From: Clostridia bacterium
GTDB lineage: Bacteria; Bacillota; Clostridia; Oscillospirales; Acutalibacteraceae
Direction: 5' to 3'
Assembly (NCBI GenBank): GCA_900766945.1
Contig: CAAFXD010000304.1
Coordinates: 1-5,396 of the forward strand
DNA length: 5,396 bases
Positions 4,604-5,396 of this stretch are shown here, in pieces; positions within the stretch are counted from its first letter, which is position 1; every line of letters begins with the position of its first letter. The notes beneath the pieces were generated by a model. The model saw only the letters and a list, made by a program, of their open reading frames with translations, searched no databases and was not told the origin of the DNA. The translations under genes were made by a program, and so were the position numbers.

Positions 4604-5396
4604 CATTTGCAAGGGGATTCGCATCCGACGCATTTTTCAGTTGTTCATCCACCAAATGCGTATAAATCTCCGTTGTGCCCAAATTTTCGTGTCCCAATAT
4701 CTCTTTCAGCACAAGCACATCCACATGACCGTGCTGATACATCAATGTGGCGGCGGTATGCCGCAATTTGTGCACGGAAAGACCGCGGTTGCCAAGTCCG
4801 CATTTTTCTAAATACCCGTAAACCATATGTTGTACGGTTTTTGGACTGATTCGCTGATAACGACTGCTTAAAAACAGTGCATTTTTGTCCTTTTGCCGCA
4901 CTTTGTCCACAGGGCGAACCGCCATATACCGCTTAATCGCGTCCATACAAGCCTCGTTCAAATATACGGTTCGCTCCTTATTGCCTTTGCCTGTAACCAC
5001 GAGGGTGTTATTGTCTTTTATGTCGGTATAATCAATCGAAACCAATTCCGAAAGGCGCAATCCGCAGTTTAAAAACAGCGTTAATATGCAGTAATCCCGT
5101 TCTTTATACGGGCCGTCCACCGAAGCCAACAGTTGAAGACTTTCCTCTAATGTTAGGTACTTCGGCTGGGCTTTTTTCTTTTTTGGTGTTTCGAGTTCCT
5201 GCATGGGATTTTCGTTTAACAGCTTTTTTTGGACATGTAAATAGCGAAAAAAGGCGCGGATACTGCTGGTTTTTCGCGCGCGTGCCGCGGCGTCATTGTC
5301 GCGGTCGGATTTGCAATACGATAAAAACGCGTATGCATCAGCAAGGGTTACTTGTTGAAAAAACTGTATGTCCAAATCCGAAATATCTATTTTTTC
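4584..5396 (-). CDS. XerC/XerD-type tyrosine recombinase (5' partial)
   Basis: This is a DNA-cutting site-specific recombinase that works through a catalytic tyrosine. All active-site residues are visible, numbered from the codon at 5375: Arg107 (NCGLRLSEL), Lys130 (TGKGNKER), His202 and Arg205 (VHKLRHTAA), His229 (LGHENL) and the nucleophile Tyr238 (EIYTHL). Spacings match XerD. The N-terminal part carries the helical core-binding domain (TSSIRAFFRYLH), and a Lys-rich linker at 64-68 joins the two domains. The frame stays open for seven more codons to the window edge, so the TTG at 5375 is not the start; some 35-40 residues are probably missing. The C-terminal NASDANPLANVK-type tail is common in clostridial chromosomal recombinases. 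It may be the chromosome-dimer resolvase or a relative; it is not part of the queA cassette, though it could act on it in trans. Confidence 0.92.
   Translation of the reverse strand, partial: EKIDISDLDIQFFQQVTLADAYAFLSYCKSDRDNDAAARARKTSSIRAFFRYLHVQKKLLNENPMQELETPKKKKAQPKYLTLEESLQLLASVDGPYKERDYCILTLFLNCGLRLSELVSIDYTDIKDNNTLVVTGKGNKERTVYLNEACMDAIKRYMAVRPVDKVRQKDKNALFLSSRYQRISPKTVQHMVYGYLEKCGLGNRGLSVHKLRHTAATLMYQHGHVDVLVLKEILGHENLGTTEIYTHLVDEQLKNASDANPLANVKAKKD

Noticed and set aside
4512..4849. Plus-strand open frames across the end of the SpoIIM-like gene and the recombinase
   Set aside because: They are antisense to the conserved recombinase catalytic region and lack ribosome sites; shadows of the minus-strand gene.

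Overview
The window looks like chromosome of a low-to-moderate-GC Firmicute, most likely an endospore-forming clostridium of the Oscillospiraceae/Ruminococcaceae kind. The grounds are the queA-tgt-yajC order followed by a TIGR04086-type membrane protein, a SpoIIM-like protein, strong purine-rich ribosome binding sites and sigma-A-type promoters. No organism can be named from sequence alone.

Layout from left to right: the 3' part of queA (5' end outside the window); a 161-bp gap with a terminator-like hairpin, an inverted-repeat arm and a consensus promoter carrying a palindrome in its spacer; a two-gene operon of DUF4160 and DUF2442-plus-helix-turn-helix proteins; a short stretch with the matching repeats; tgt; yajC with its own promoter; a TIGR04086-like four-helix membrane protein; a SpoIIM-like membrane protein; and, on the minus strand and overlapping the last gene by 20 bp, a XerC/XerD-type tyrosine recombinase that runs off the right edge.

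queA and tgt are partners in queuosine tRNA modification and are normally adjacent. Here about 0.9 kb separates them, and this stretch has the marks of an inserted cassette. A 16-bp exact direct repeat lies at the end of queA (829-844) and again just before tgt (1749-1764). The right copy continues as an orphan queA tail, coding FGDCMLLV-stop beside the active FGDCMLVL-stop. It ends 14 bp before the tgt start, as the original queA end should. So a compact DUF4160/DUF2442 unit, probably toxin-antitoxin-like and self-regulated, appears to have integrated into the 3' end of queA while restoring its reading frame. It brings a terminator on its left side and a strong promoter, so tgt may now depend on the cassette's promoter.

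A second notable structure lies between yajC and the next gene. A 15-bp terminator stem has a right arm that is also the apparent Shine-Dalgarno sequence of the next gene, and its U-tract ends directly at that gene's ATG. The rest (tgt, yajC, membrane genes, recombinase) looks like ordinary chromosomal content.
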